DNA of 64,000 nt from Flavobacteriaceae bacterium (lineage in GTDB: Bacteria > Bacteroidota > Bacteroidia > Flavobacteriales > Flavobacteriaceae). Location: contig JAQWSN010000014.1 in the NCBI GenBank assembly GCA_029243165.1, positions 20,028 through 84,027 of the forward strand. Reading direction: 5' to 3'. Positions 45,986-55,621 of this stretch are shown here, piece after piece. Under the pieces are notes generated by a model. It made no database searches. It worked only from the letters and a program-made list of their open reading frames with translations, and was not told where the DNA came from. The position numbers and the translations under genes were made by a program. Numbering within the stretch: the stretch's first letter is position 1; the number at the start of each line of letters is the position of its first letter.

Positions 45986-47098
45986 GTGAAATACTATCTT
46001 ATTTCTGGGGAAGCTTCGGGAGATTTGCACGGTGCACACTTGATCGCTGCTTTAAAAAAGCAAGATCCCCATGGGGTGTTTCGAGCATGGGGCGGTGATC
46101 TTATGGAAAAAGAGGGCGCCCATTTGGTAAAGCATTTCAAAGACCTTGCTTTTATGGGATTTTGGGAAGTGGTTCGTCATTTGCCTACCATCTTAAAAAA
46201 TATCCGTTTTTGTAAACAGGACATTTTACAGTTTCAACCCGATGTTATTATCTACATTGATTACCCTGGATTTAATCTGAGGATTGCTCAATGGGCAAAA
46301 TCTCAGAAATTTAAAAATCATTATTACATCAGCCCTCAGGTTTGGGCATGGAAAGAAAGTAGAGTCCAAAAGATGAAGCAGTGCTTGGATGCACTTTATG
46401 TTATTTTACCTTTTGAAAAAACTTTCTTTGAAAAGAAACACCAGTTTCAAGTGCATTACGTGGGTCATCCTCTTATGGAATACATTCCCAGCCATCTTAA
46501 AAACAAAAACTTCCTTTCAGCAAATAATCTGGATAAGGACAAACCCCTAGTTGCCCTTCTGCCGGGAAGTCGGATTCAAGAGATTAAAAAAATGCTCCCG
46601 CTTTTTGTTGAAGTTGCCTCTCAATTTCCAAACCACCAATTTGTGATTGCAGGAGCACCGAGTATCGGTCGAGAACGTTACACGAAATGGATTGAAAAAA
46701 CACAATTAAAAATTGTGTATGGCGCTACCTATGACCTTCTTCAACACAGCAATGCAGCCCTAGTTACTAGCGGAACAGCTACCTTAGAAACAGCACTTTT
46801 TAAAGTCCCTCAGCTGGTCTGTTACCGAAGTAGTTATGTAAGTTATTGGATTGGGAAACAAATCTTAAATCTCAAATACATTTCCCTTGTTAATCTTATT
46901 TTAAATAAGGAAACTGTTTTGGAGTTAATCCAAAATGAATGCAAGCCCAAAAGACTTGAACAAGAATTAAAAAACTTACTTGAATTCAAAGATAAAGCCC
47001 AACAAGAAGGGTATCAAGAGCTTTTTTCATTACTGGGCTCTGGCGGAGCAAGTGATCGGACTGCCAGTTTGATCTGGGAATCTCTTAGCAAAAAATAG
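45986..47098 (+). CDS. lpxB: Lipid-A-disaccharide synthase
   Basis: The 370-residue GT19 glycosyltransferase condenses UDP-diacylglucosamine with lipid X in lipid A synthesis. It has the start KYYLISGEASGDLHGA, the FMGFWEVVRHLP and IYIDYPGFNLRIA segments, SPQVWAWKESRVQKM and the C-terminal TSGTATLETAL...VCYR. The start codon is GTG, directly before the conserved KYYLISGE; no ATG is near. Length is normal. Confidence 0.97.
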   Translation: MKYYLISGEASGDLHGAHLIAALKKQDPHGVFRAWGGDLMEKEGAHLVKHFKDLAFMGFWEVVRHLPTILKNIRFCKQDILQFQPDVIIYIDYPGFNLRIAQWAKSQKFKNHYYISPQVWAWKESRVQKMKQCLDALYVILPFEKTFFEKKHQFQVHYVGHPLMEYIPSHLKNKNFLSANNLDKDKPLVALLPGSRIQEIKKMLPLFVEVASQFPNHQFVIAGAPSIGRERYTKWIEKTQLKIVYGATYDLLQHSNAALVTSGTATLETALFKVPQLVCYRSSYVSYWIGKQILNLKYISLVNLILNKETVLELIQNECKPKRLEQELKNLLEFKDKAQQEGYQELFSLLGSGGASDRTASLIWESLSKK

Positions 47099-47135
47099 CA
47101 TTTTCTTTTTCTGAAAATCCTTGTTAGTTTAGGGC

Positions 47136-49145
47136 ATGAAATTGCCCCACTCGCCTTTACTAATCCCAGTAATGTGTTTTACTTTTGGAGCTTGCCTCTC
47201 TTTTTTTGTTGCAGCTTCATTTTATGAATGGGTCTGGGTCGGTTGTGCTTTTCTTTTAGTTACACTCCTCTTCCAAATACTGAGCGTTGGAAAAATAGTT
47301 AAAACCATTTTGCTTTATTCCTGCTTTTTACTCTTTGGGCTGCTTTATTTTAAAGCCTATTATCAGCCTTCTAAAAATCATTTTCAATTTTTGAAAAGCA
47401 GTGGTGAAAATTTAAAACAAATTGAAATTCAAGATCACCTGGGAAGCTCTGATTTTTCCAATAGCTATTTGGGTAAAATTACTACTTGGGATAAACGGAA
47501 CACAACTGGAAAAATTTTAATCCAACAATCGAAAGACAGCAGCACAAAACCTTGGTTGTTGGGTCAGAAAATTCTGACAATGGAGGAGGTCCGATTCCTA
47601 AAAGGCCCATTAAATCCAGGACAATTTTCGTACAAAAGCTATTTGGCTAACAAAAAAATTAATCATCGATTGAATCTCGATTCAAAAAATAGTGTTGCAT
47701 TAGCAGAAAAAAAGTTAAGCCTAAAAGCATTAAGTAAAAGGTTAAGACATAATGCACTTCTTCAAATTGAAAAAAGCCCCCTTACGCATTCAAGTCAAGG
47801 AATGCTCAAAGCCCTACTTTTTGCAGAACGAAATTCTTTAGACGACACCCTGATTCAAAACTATGCCCATGCAGGAGTAGTCCATCTATTGGCACTTTCT
47901 GGATTGCATCTCGGATTGTTTGTAGGGTTTTTGTTGTTTCTGCTTAAACCCTTGACCCAATTCAAATTTGGGACTTCAATTCGAACTATTACTATCGTTT
48001 GTTTTTTGTGGGGATTTGCATTTGTTGTTGGGTTCCCTGCTTCAGTCACTCGTGCCGTTAGCATGTTTAGTTTTATGATTATCGGTCGCAATTTGCATTA
48101 TGGCAAACACACGTTTCACTACACGGTACTTTCATTTTTTATGCTGCTGCTTTGTTACCCTCCGTACTTGAAGTCTATCGGGTTTCAACTCAGTTATTTG
48201 GCTGTATTTGGAATTCTTTTAATTCATCCCTTACTCCAACGATTGTGGCGCCCTAAAACCCTACTTTTAAAAAGGTATTGGGAATGGACCACCGTGTGCC
48301 TAGCTGCTCAGTTGGCAGTAAGTCCGCTAAGCATTTATTATTTTCATCAATTTCCAAGTCTTTTTTTGATCAGTAATTTGTTGATAGTTCCTTTTTTTGG
48401 AATCTTTTTGATTCTTTGTATTGTGGTGTTTTGTGTACTCCTATTTACTTCAATCCCCAAACTTTTAATAAACCTCTTTGAAAAGGTTGTTACGCTCCTT
48501 AATCAAAGTATTGAGTGGATTGCACAAAAAGAAGCTTTCCTCTTTGACAATTTATTTATCTCAACTAAAACGCTCTTGTTGATTTACTTCATCTTGATTC
48601 TTTGGGTGCTTTGGAATTACAAGAAATCGTTTTGGTGGATTGCTTCACTCGGGCTTGTAATGAGCGGATTGTTGTTTAATTATTCGATCGAACTGAAAAA
48701 ATTTAGGAACATAAATTCTTTTTGGGTTTTTCACAAACACAATGCTACGCTTATTGGACATCAAAAAAGTTCTCATTTTCACTATTTCTCTTCAGCACCT
48801 GAAGCCACTAAATCACTGGTTTTAGATTTTACAAACTCAAGGCACATTTCAGCGAAAATCCCAATTAAAATTGAAAATTTTTACCTTCAGGGAACTTTTA
48901 AATTATTAATCTTAGACAATGATGAACCTTACGAATTGAAGCACTTTGAACCTCAATACATCTTGCTTAGAAACAATCCAAAATTAAATATTGAAAGGCT
49001 ATTAAATTATTACAAGCCTCAAGTTCTTATTGCCGATGGATCAAACGCTACTTGGAATATTGCTCTGTGGGAAAAAAGCTGTCAAAATAGAACAACTCAA
49101 TTTTACTACACAGGGAAGAACGGGGCATTAGAAATTAGCCTCTAA
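47136..49145 (+). CDS. comEC: ComEC/Rec2-type DNA uptake channel without a recognisable nuclease domain
   Basis: The 669-residue inner-membrane protein has an N-terminal membrane hairpin, an OB-like DUF4131 region (about 60-200), and the competence domain with HLLALSGLHLGLFVGF, VVGFPASVTRAVSM and about eight helices. The C-terminal soluble segment of about 150 residues shows no HxHxDH, so the metallo-beta-lactamase nuclease part is absent or degenerate. It probably conducts single-stranded DNA inward during natural transformation. It overlaps the convergent thioredoxin-like gene by 11 bp. Confidence 0.9.
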   Translation: MKLPHSPLLIPVMCFTFGACLSFFVAASFYEWVWVGCAFLLVTLLFQILSVGKIVKTILLYSCFLLFGLLYFKAYYQPSKNHFQFLKSSGENLKQIEIQDHLGSSDFSNSYLGKITTWDKRNTTGKILIQQSKDSSTKPWLLGQKILTMEEVRFLKGPLNPGQFSYKSYLANKKINHRLNLDSKNSVALAEKKLSLKALSKRLRHNALLQIEKSPLTHSSQGMLKALLFAERNSLDDTLIQNYAHAGVVHLLALSGLHLGLFVGFLLFLLKPLTQFKFGTSIRTITIVCFLWGFAFVVGFPASVTRAVSMFSFMIIGRNLHYGKHTFHYTVLSFFMLLLCYPPYLKSIGFQLSYLAVFGILLIHPLLQRLWRPKTLLLKRYWEWTTVCLAAQLAVSPLSIYYFHQFPSLFLISNLLIVPFFGIFLILCIVVFCVLLFTSIPKLLINLFEKVVTLLNQSIEWIAQKEAFLFDNLFISTKTLLLIYFILILWVLWNYKKSFWWIASLGLVMSGLLFNYSIELKKFRNINSFWVFHKHNATLIGHQKSSHFHYFSSAPEATKSLVLDFTNSRHISAKIPIKIENFYLQGTFKLLILDNDEPYELKHFEPQYILLRNNPKLNIERLLNYYKPQVLIADGSNATWNIALWEKSCQNRTTQFYYTGKNGALEISL

Positions 49146-49680
49146 ATTTTGGGCGGAACGATTTTCGGTAGTTTTCAAAATCTTCGGGTTTAGAAAACAC
49201 TTGGTAGTCTCCTTGCTTGATCATCTTTAAAAAAAGCTCCAATTGTTGGGGTTTTTGATACCCAACAACAGGCATGATAGGGTCTCCATTTTCACTAAAA
49301 AAAACCATGGTTGGATATCCTTTAACTCCTAAAAACTGTGTAAACTGATGGGTTCCATTTCTGCCTTTTCGATTCGGATCATAATTGGGATTGGTAAACG
49401 TTTGATCAAAAAATTTAATTTCTTCCTGACCTTCAGCATTGAATTTTACGGCATAATAATGCTCGCTGATGTACCGAGATACATCAGGGTTTTGGAATGT
49501 GTTTTTATCCAGAAGCTTACACGGTCCACACCAATCGGTGTAAACATCCATAAATATTTTTTTAGGTACTTTCTTTTGAGTTTCCATTGCCTCCGCCAAA
49601 CTCATCCATTGAATGTTTTGAGCATACAAAGTATTCAAGCCAATAAAAAGTGTCAAAAGGACTAATCGTATGTTTTTCAT
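49135..49680 (-). CDS. Periplasmic thioredoxin-fold protein
   Basis: The 181-residue protein has a signal peptide (LVLLTLFIGLNTLYAQ), the active-site motif DWCGPCKLLD and the cis-Pro segment GYPTMVFF. It belongs to the thioredoxin-like group with a DsbD-gamma/Thioredoxin_7 appearance and is likely a periplasmic thiol reductase. It lies 55 bp after the POT transporter gene on the same strand and may be read from the same transcript. Confidence 0.88.
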   Translation of the reverse strand: MKNIRLVLLTLFIGLNTLYAQNIQWMSLAEAMETQKKVPKKIFMDVYTDWCGPCKLLDKNTFQNPDVSRYISEHYYAVKFNAEGQEEIKFFDQTFTNPNYDPNRKGRNGTHQFTQFLGVKGYPTMVFFSENGDPIMPVVGYQKPQQLELFLKMIKQGDYQVFSKPEDFENYRKSFRPKFRG

Positions 49681-49734
49681 ATGTTTCTTTTGTGATGTTT
49701 TCCCTTTAAATGTTTTAACTAAAATAGGCTTTAT

Positions 49735-51078
49735 TTATTGTACTAAATCTTCCGCGCCATGGGTTAACCTCTTTAAGGGTTTTAAAAGGAGTATGACCAA
49801 AATTCCAATAATAGTACAAAAGATGAAAATTCCTGTAAATATTTGTTTTTCCCCTGCGGTCTCGGCGAAACCTCCTATGCTTGCCGCTAGCTTATTCCCT
49901 AATCCTGTAGCGGCCCAATACAGTCCCATAATGGAAGCTGCGTATTTAACAGGGGCTAGTTTTGTGATAAACGATAGAGATACTGGAGAGGCACATAATT
50001 CTCCAATCGTGTGAAATAGATAAGCCAATACAAGCCAGTACATCGCTGACTTGCCAAACAATTCATAATCCATTGCCGCAAAGCGCATGAACAAAAATCC
50101 CCAACCCATGATGACAATACCAATTGCAATTTTGTACAATGAAGAGGCTTCCTTTCCTTTCAATTTCATCCGCATCCAAAAAGCACCAACACCTACTGCG
50201 AGTGTAATGATAAAGAAAGAGTTTAACGATTGAAACCAAGAAGCGGGAATTTCAATTCCAAGCAACATCCGATCTGTTTTTTGTTTTGCGTAAAGATTCA
50301 TTAAGCCTCCCGCTTGTTCGAAAGCACCCCAGAAAATGATGATTAGTAAAAATGAAATCAAAAGAACTTTTACTCGGTCTTTTTCGATAGAGGTTAGCTT
50401 TCTTTTTCGCAATTCATTTTCTGGATGGGACGCTTTTCCGATGAAATCACCCACGCCTACTAAATATTTTTGACCGTAAATGTACGTGATTTGTCCTACT
50501 AGCATACCGATTGCAGCAAGACCGAAACCATAGTGCCAGTTGTAAGTCTCACCAACCCATCCACATAGAAGAGGAGCTGTAAATCCACCAATATTGATCC
50601 CCATGTAAAAGATGTAAAATCCGAGGTCTCTCCGTTCATCTCCAGCAGGATAGAGACCGCCTACCATACTAGAAATATTTGGTTTTAAACCGCCCACTCC
50701 AAGGATTACGAAAAAACAGCCTAGATAAAAGCTAAATTCTGTATCAAAGGCTAAAATGGTGTGTCCAACACAAAGCAAGGCCCCACCAAGTAAAACCGTT
50801 TTCTTTTGTCCCAAGAGGTTATCAGCAATCCAGCCTCCAGGAACTGAAGCCAAATAAACAAGCATTGTGTACCATCCATAAAGAGCAATGGCCTCGGCAT
50901 TAGTCCAACCAAATCCTGGATTATCGCCCTGCGTTTTGGCAACTAAGAAAAGGGTGAATAATGCACGCATCCCATAATAGGAAAAACGTTCCCATAATTC
51001 GGTAAAAAATAAGACGTAAAGACCTGGAGGGTGACCAAAAATTGTTTTGGTATCTGGGAGTGGTTTCGTTTCAGCCAT
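49735..51078 (-). CDS. POT family di/tripeptide:proton symporter
   Basis: The 447-residue MFS-type transporter has about 12-14 helices and both POT signatures: the ELWERFSYYGMRALF motif in helix 1 and FVILGVGGLKPNISSMVGG in helix 4, plus FYMGINIGGFTAPLLCGW in helix 5. It imports di- and tripeptides with protons. It starts 9 bp after the DPP IV stop codon, so the dipeptides released by that enzyme are the obvious substrates. Confidence 0.95.
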   Translation of the reverse strand: MAETKPLPDTKTIFGHPPGLYVLFFTELWERFSYYGMRALFTLFLVAKTQGDNPGFGWTNAEAIALYGWYTMLVYLASVPGGWIADNLLGQKKTVLLGGALLCVGHTILAFDTEFSFYLGCFFVILGVGGLKPNISSMVGGLYPAGDERRDLGFYIFYMGINIGGFTAPLLCGWVGETYNWHYGFGLAAIGMLVGQITYIYGQKYLVGVGDFIGKASHPENELRKRKLTSIEKDRVKVLLISFLLIIIFWGAFEQAGGLMNLYAKQKTDRMLLGIEIPASWFQSLNSFFIITLAVGVGAFWMRMKLKGKEASSLYKIAIGIVIMGWGFLFMRFAAMDYELFGKSAMYWLVLAYLFHTIGELCASPVSLSFITKLAPVKYAASIMGLYWAATGLGNKLAASIGGFAETAGEKQIFTGIFIFCTIIGILVILLLKPLKRLTHGAEDLVQ

Positions 51079-51087
51079 GTTTCTTTT

Positions 51088-53241
51088 CTAAAGATTTTCG
51101 AAGATAAAATTAGTCATTTTGGTGTAGAGGTGTTTTCTGGTATTTCCTCCGTAGATGCCGTGATTTTTGTCGGGGTAAATCATCCATTCAAATTGCTTAT
51201 CTGCTTGAATAAGTGACTCTACCATTCGCATGGTATTTTGGACATGTACGTTATCGTCTGCTGAGCCGTGGATAATTAAATATTTTCCTTTGAGTTGATC
51301 TGCATAATTTAAAGGAGAATTCAAATCATAACCCGAGGGGTTTTCTTGTGGGGTTCGCATAAAGCGCTCGGTGTAAATGGTATCATAAAAACGCCAATTG
51401 GTTACTGGAGCAACAGCAATTGCCATGGAAAAAGTATCTGCTCCAGTGAGCAAACAATGCGTTGCCATATGACCCCCGAAACTCCAACCCCAAATCCCTA
51501 TTCGAGTTTTGTCTATGTAGGGCAGGTCTCCAAAAAAATTTGCTGCAGCAATTTGATCCAACGTTTCGTATTTAACCAAATTCAGATAGGTTGACTTTTT
51601 GAATTCAGCTCCCTTGAATCCTGTACCACGCCCATCAACACACGCAATAATGTATCCTTCATTTGCTAAGCTTTTATGCCACAACAACCGTTGATCTCCC
51701 CATCTGTTGGCCACTTGCTGTGAACCCGGTCCAGAATATTGGAAGAGAAGAAGTGGGTATTGTTTTGAGGGGTCAAAATCTACAGGTTTAATCATCCACA
51801 TATTGAGTTCTTCTCCATTAATTTCCAAAGTTGAAAATTCACGATCAGGGAAGTCAAGTGATTTGATTTTTTCTTTTAGTTTATTATTGTCTAAAATGGA
51901 GAGCAGCCGTTTGTTATTTTTGGTTTCATAGAGCGAAAATTCTGGAGGGGTCTGTTCGTCTGAAAAAGAGTGGATGTAAAAACTCCCATCAGCACTAAAA
52001 GAGGCTCCATTGGTTCCAATTGCTCCCTGAAGGATTCGTTTATTTTTCCCATTTAATTTGATTGCATAAACTTTGCGTTCTGTGCTACCACCTTCTACCG
52101 ACTGGTAATAGATTTCTTTCCTATTTGGATTCAAAACATACAGTTCCGTAACCTCCCATTCTCCTTTAGTAAGTTGTCTTATGAGTGTTCCGTCCTTAGC
52201 GTAATGATAAATATGTTTGTATCCATCCCGCTCACTTGTCCACAAAAAACTGTCATCATCTAAAAACTTAAGATCGTCATGAATACTTACATAAGTATCC
52301 TCTTTTTCTTGCAAAAGCAACTGTAGTTTTTCAGTATTGGTATTCCAACGCCACAATTTTAAATGATTTTGATGCCGGTTAAGTGTCTGGATAATAAGTG
52401 AATTAGGCCCACCACCGAATTTTATTCTTGGTATGTAATACGGATTTTCATTTCCGAATCGAACTTTATTTTTCTTCTTTGTTTCTAGGTCTATGACGAA
52501 TAATTCAAGAGTTGAGTTTTCCTCCCCTGCTTTAGGATAACGAAATCCATAAGGAAATTGATAGAGGTCTGAGCCGTAAATATCCATTGAAAAAACAGGA
52601 ATCTTTGACTCATCAAATCGCATAAAAACAAGTTGTTTGGAATTTGGATTCCAATCAAATGCTCGAACAAATCCAAATTCCTCTTCATAAACCCAATCTG
52701 TTATTCCATTGAGTGTCTGATAATTTCCATCGTAAGTCAACTGGGTTGTCTTTTTACTTTCCAAATCTTTTACGAATAAATTTCTCTGAAAAACATAAGC
52801 AACCTTGCTTGCGTCAGGAGACAATAAGGGCTCTTGAATTTTTTGGTCGCTTACTTTCTGAAGTGTTTTTGCTCCTCTGTCAAACACCCAATACTCAGCA
52901 ATTTTAGACCGACGATAAATAGGGATTGGATTTGTTTCTAAAAGTATTTTTTGTTCGTTTTTTGAAAAACTGTAATCAGAAAAGCGTTCAATCTGATCGT
53001 AATTTTCTGAATCAACTAAAATAGATCCCTGTTTTGGGTTTTTGTAATAATACTGTACCACTTGATTTGTACCTCCTAGTAAAGACGGCTTTAAAACGGT
53101 GTAGGCAATCCCGTCTTTCATGGATCGTATGGACTCTAAACGCTCAGCATCGTATGCTCCATTCCATAAACTATCAAGAGAAAGGGTATTTTGAGCAAAA
53201 AGTTGAATGTTCCCAAACAAAAGAATAAAGGCAAAATTCAT
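51088..53241 (-). CDS. Dipeptidyl-peptidase IV (S9B)
   Basis: The 717-residue exported serine protease removes X-Pro/X-Ala dipeptides from peptides. It has an N-terminal signal peptide (NFAFILLFGNIQLFAQ), an eight-bladed propeller with the Glu-pair motif DWVYEEEF that holds the substrate amino group, and an alpha/beta-hydrolase domain with Ser in GWSFGGHMA, Asp in HGSADDNVH and His in KNHGIYGG. The start at 53241 places the signal peptide at the terminus; the frame to 53310 adds 23 polar residues. First gene of the peptide-use operon. Confidence 0.95.
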   Translation of the reverse strand: MNFAFILLFGNIQLFAQNTLSLDSLWNGAYDAERLESIRSMKDGIAYTVLKPSLLGGTNQVVQYYYKNPKQGSILVDSENYDQIERFSDYSFSKNEQKILLETNPIPIYRRSKIAEYWVFDRGAKTLQKVSDQKIQEPLLSPDASKVAYVFQRNLFVKDLESKKTTQLTYDGNYQTLNGITDWVYEEEFGFVRAFDWNPNSKQLVFMRFDESKIPVFSMDIYGSDLYQFPYGFRYPKAGEENSTLELFVIDLETKKKNKVRFGNENPYYIPRIKFGGGPNSLIIQTLNRHQNHLKLWRWNTNTEKLQLLLQEKEDTYVSIHDDLKFLDDDSFLWTSERDGYKHIYHYAKDGTLIRQLTKGEWEVTELYVLNPNRKEIYYQSVEGGSTERKVYAIKLNGKNKRILQGAIGTNGASFSADGSFYIHSFSDEQTPPEFSLYETKNNKRLLSILDNNKLKEKIKSLDFPDREFSTLEINGEELNMWMIKPVDFDPSKQYPLLLFQYSGPGSQQVANRWGDQRLLWHKSLANEGYIIACVDGRGTGFKGAEFKKSTYLNLVKYETLDQIAAANFFGDLPYIDKTRIGIWGWSFGGHMATHCLLTGADTFSMAIAVAPVTNWRFYDTIYTERFMRTPQENPSGYDLNSPLNYADQLKGKYLIIHGSADDNVHVQNTMRMVESLIQADKQFEWMIYPDKNHGIYGGNTRKHLYTKMTNFIFENL

Positions 53242-53364
53242 TGCTCGTTTTCTATTGATAAAAGAAAAGAAAGTGCGCTGTGGTCCTGAAGTAGATTTAG
53301 ATTGTTTCAATACTTTAGAAGTGGATTAGTTGGCAATTTATAAAAAATGAAGATAAACAAGGTT

Positions 53365-53393
53365 TTTGAAGGGCTTCAAAATCAGTATCTTTA
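53365..53393 (+). promoter_or_regulatory. Candidate promoter of the HMG-CoA reductase operon
   Basis: TTTG (53365-53368), 17 bp and TATCTTTA (53386-53393; one mismatch to TAnnTTTG) lie 11 bp before the ATG at 53405. This argues against the in-frame TTG at 53366 as a start. Confidence 0.45.
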
Positions 53394-53404
53394 CAAAAAA
53401 AAGA

Positions 53405-54721
53405 ATGGACAAACGGATTGAGGGTTTTTCCAAGTTTACAAAAGCTGAAAAAATTGAATGGATTAGCCATACCCATTTTAATGATCCTGCAAAAGCCAAA
53501 TCTAAACTGTCAAGCTACTGGAATACCAATTCTGACATACAAAATATCCACGATGAGTTTATTGAAAATACGTTAACTAACTTTTATTTGCCTTTGGGGG
53601 TTGCTCCAAACTTTCTAATCAACGGAGAAACTTTTACCCTTCCCATGGTAATTGAAGAAAGTTCTGTAGTTGCTGCAGCGGGCAATGCGGCAAAATTTTG
53701 GCAGCAACGAGGAGGATTTCATGCTGAGGTTTTGAATACATTCAAAGTAGGCCAGGTTCATTTTATGTACAAAGGCAATCCAGACCTTCTCCACTCTTTT
53801 TTTAAAAAAAACAAAGCACAACTTCTTTATGCTACCGATGATCTTTCAAAAAAAATGAAAGCACGGGGCGGTGGAATTCAAAGTATTGAGTTAGTTGATA
53901 AAAGTCTCCTTATTCCGAATTATTACCAACTGCACTTACGTTTTAAGACGGCTGATGCTATGGGTGCAAATTTTATCAATTCCTGTTTAGAAAGTATCGC
54001 TTTAAAATTGGAACAACTCGCAAAGCAAGAGCTTGAATCCGTTAAAAACGGAAATGGCATTGAGGTAGTGATGAGTATCCTTTCAAATTATGTTCCTGAG
54101 TGTTTGGTTCGCGCCTCCGTCCAATGTCCTGTTTCAGATTTTGTTCCACAAAAAGGTTGGACGGGTGAAGCATTTGCCAAAAAAATGGTTCAAGCCGTGG
54201 AAATAGCCAAACAAGAACCCTATCGGGCTGTGACACATAATAAAGGAATTATGAATGGAGTAGATGCTGTAGTAGTTGCAACTGGAAATGACTTTAGAGC
54301 TGTGGAAGCTGGAGTTCATGCCTATGCCTCAAAAGAGGGTCATTACACTTCATTGAGTAATGCCTATGTTAAGAATAATCTGTTTTGTATGGAGGTCACA
54401 CTTCCCCTTGCTTTGGGTACCGTAGGAGGTTTAACAAGACTGCACCCTATGGTTCAGTGGAGCTTAGAACTATTGGGAAATCCGAATGCCGAAACCTTGA
54501 TGAAAATTATTGCAGTAGCAGGTCTCGCCCAGAATTTTGCGGCCCTTCGTTCCCTGGTTACATCTGGAATTCAAAAAGGACATATGAAGATGCATCTGTT
54601 CAATATTTTAAATCAAATGGGAGCGACTGATTTACAGAAAGCAGAAGCAATAGTCTATTTTAAAGAACATAACGTCAGTGTAAAAGCAGTGGGTCAATTT
54701 TTACAAAAAACAAGTCTTTAA
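53405..54721 (+). CDS. mvaA: Hydroxymethylglutaryl-CoA reductase, class II type
   Basis: The 438-residue enzyme makes mevalonate from HMG-CoA for isoprenoid synthesis. Motifs are the catalytic Glu in MVIEESSVVAAA, DAMGANFINSCLE, Lys in THNKGIMNGVDAV, Asp in ATGNDFRAVEA, LGTVGGLTRLHP, and the C-terminal His in QKGHMKMHL. Family members of this class are often labelled degradative, but Flavobacteriia use the mevalonate route for synthesis. The GHMP kinase gene starts 1 bp after its stop. Confidence 0.95.
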   Translation: MDKRIEGFSKFTKAEKIEWISHTHFNDPAKAKSKLSSYWNTNSDIQNIHDEFIENTLTNFYLPLGVAPNFLINGETFTLPMVIEESSVVAAAGNAAKFWQQRGGFHAEVLNTFKVGQVHFMYKGNPDLLHSFFKKNKAQLLYATDDLSKKMKARGGGIQSIELVDKSLLIPNYYQLHLRFKTADAMGANFINSCLESIALKLEQLAKQELESVKNGNGIEVVMSILSNYVPECLVRASVQCPVSDFVPQKGWTGEAFAKKMVQAVEIAKQEPYRAVTHNKGIMNGVDAVVVATGNDFRAVEAGVHAYASKEGHYTSLSNAYVKNNLFCMEVTLPLALGTVGGLTRLHPMVQWSLELLGNPNAETLMKIIAVAGLAQNFAALRSLVTSGIQKGHMKMHLFNILNQMGATDLQKAEAIVYFKEHNVSVKAVGQFLQKTSL

Positions 54722-54722
54722 A

Positions 54723-55619
54723 ATGGTATCCTATCGAAGCAATGGAAAATTACTTCTAACCGGAGAATACGTTGTGCTCAAGGGAGCCAAAGCCTTGGCT
54801 ATTCCATGTAAGAAAGGACAGATTTTGAATTACCAACCCAATGAAAGCCATCTTCTTGTTTGGAAGAGCAAGGATGAATTCGGAAATATTTGGTTTGAAA
54901 CCCAATTTGATATCAATACATTTGATGCAAAATCTTCTACTGATATGAGGCTATGGAATAATCTTCAAAAATTACTTCAAGCGTCAAGAGGATTGAATCC
55001 GCATTTTTTACCCCAAGGGGGGGAAGTGGAAACGATTTTAGAATTTAATCGTTCGTGGGGTTTGGGGAGCTCATCAACTTTAGTTAGTAACCTAGCACTT
55101 TGGGCTGACGTAAATCCATACCTTCTTTTAGAACGAAGTTTTGGAGGAAGCGGATATGATATTGCCTGTGCTCAAGCGAAGAGTCCGATTACCTTTATTC
55201 GAGATCTTTACCAACCCAAAATTGAGCCTGTCCAATTATCCTATCCTTTTTTACACAATCTATTTTTTGTTTACCTCAATCAAAAAAAAGACAGCCAAGA
55301 GGCAGTAGCATCTTTTGATTTAAATCGTATCACCCCTTCTGTATTGGATCAAATTGATCAATTAACAGAAAAGCTTATTCGTTGTTCGAATCAAAAAGAA
55401 TTCAATTCTCACTTGATTTCCCACGAAAAGATACTCGGGAAACTTTTAAATCAACAAACAGTTCAAGAAATGTACTTTTCAGATTTTGACGGGGCAATTA
55501 AAAGTTTGGGTGCTTGGGGAGGTGATTTTGTACTTGCTTCAGGCTCTAAACAAAGCAAAGCTTATTTTGAAAAAAAGGGATACAAAACCCTTATTTCTTT
55601 TGAAGAAATGATTTTATAA
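54723..55619 (+). CDS. GYDIA family GHMP kinase
   Basis: The 298-residue protein has the GHMP N-terminus (GKLLLTGEYVVLKGAKALAIP), the ATP loop SWGLGSSSTL and the motif GGSGYDIACAQ that names the GYDIA family. It resembles mevalonate or phosphomevalonate kinases, and being coupled to HMG-CoA reductase suggests it phosphorylates a mevalonate intermediate; the exact step cannot be set by eye. Starts 1 bp after the mvaA stop. Confidence 0.88.
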   Translation: MVSYRSNGKLLLTGEYVVLKGAKALAIPCKKGQILNYQPNESHLLVWKSKDEFGNIWFETQFDINTFDAKSSTDMRLWNNLQKLLQASRGLNPHFLPQGGEVETILEFNRSWGLGSSSTLVSNLALWADVNPYLLLERSFGGSGYDIACAQAKSPITFIRDLYQPKIEPVQLSYPFLHNLFFVYLNQKKDSQEAVASFDLNRITPSVLDQIDQLTEKLIRCSNQKEFNSHLISHEKILGKLLNQQTVQEMYFSDFDGAIKSLGAWGGDFVLASGSKQSKAYFEKKGYKTLISFEEMIL

Positions 55620-55621
55620 AA

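Noticed and set aside
47885..47900. TGGCAC site inside comEC as a sigma-54 promoter
   Set aside because: It is inside conserved coding sequence, and TGGCAC also occurs by chance in other genes.
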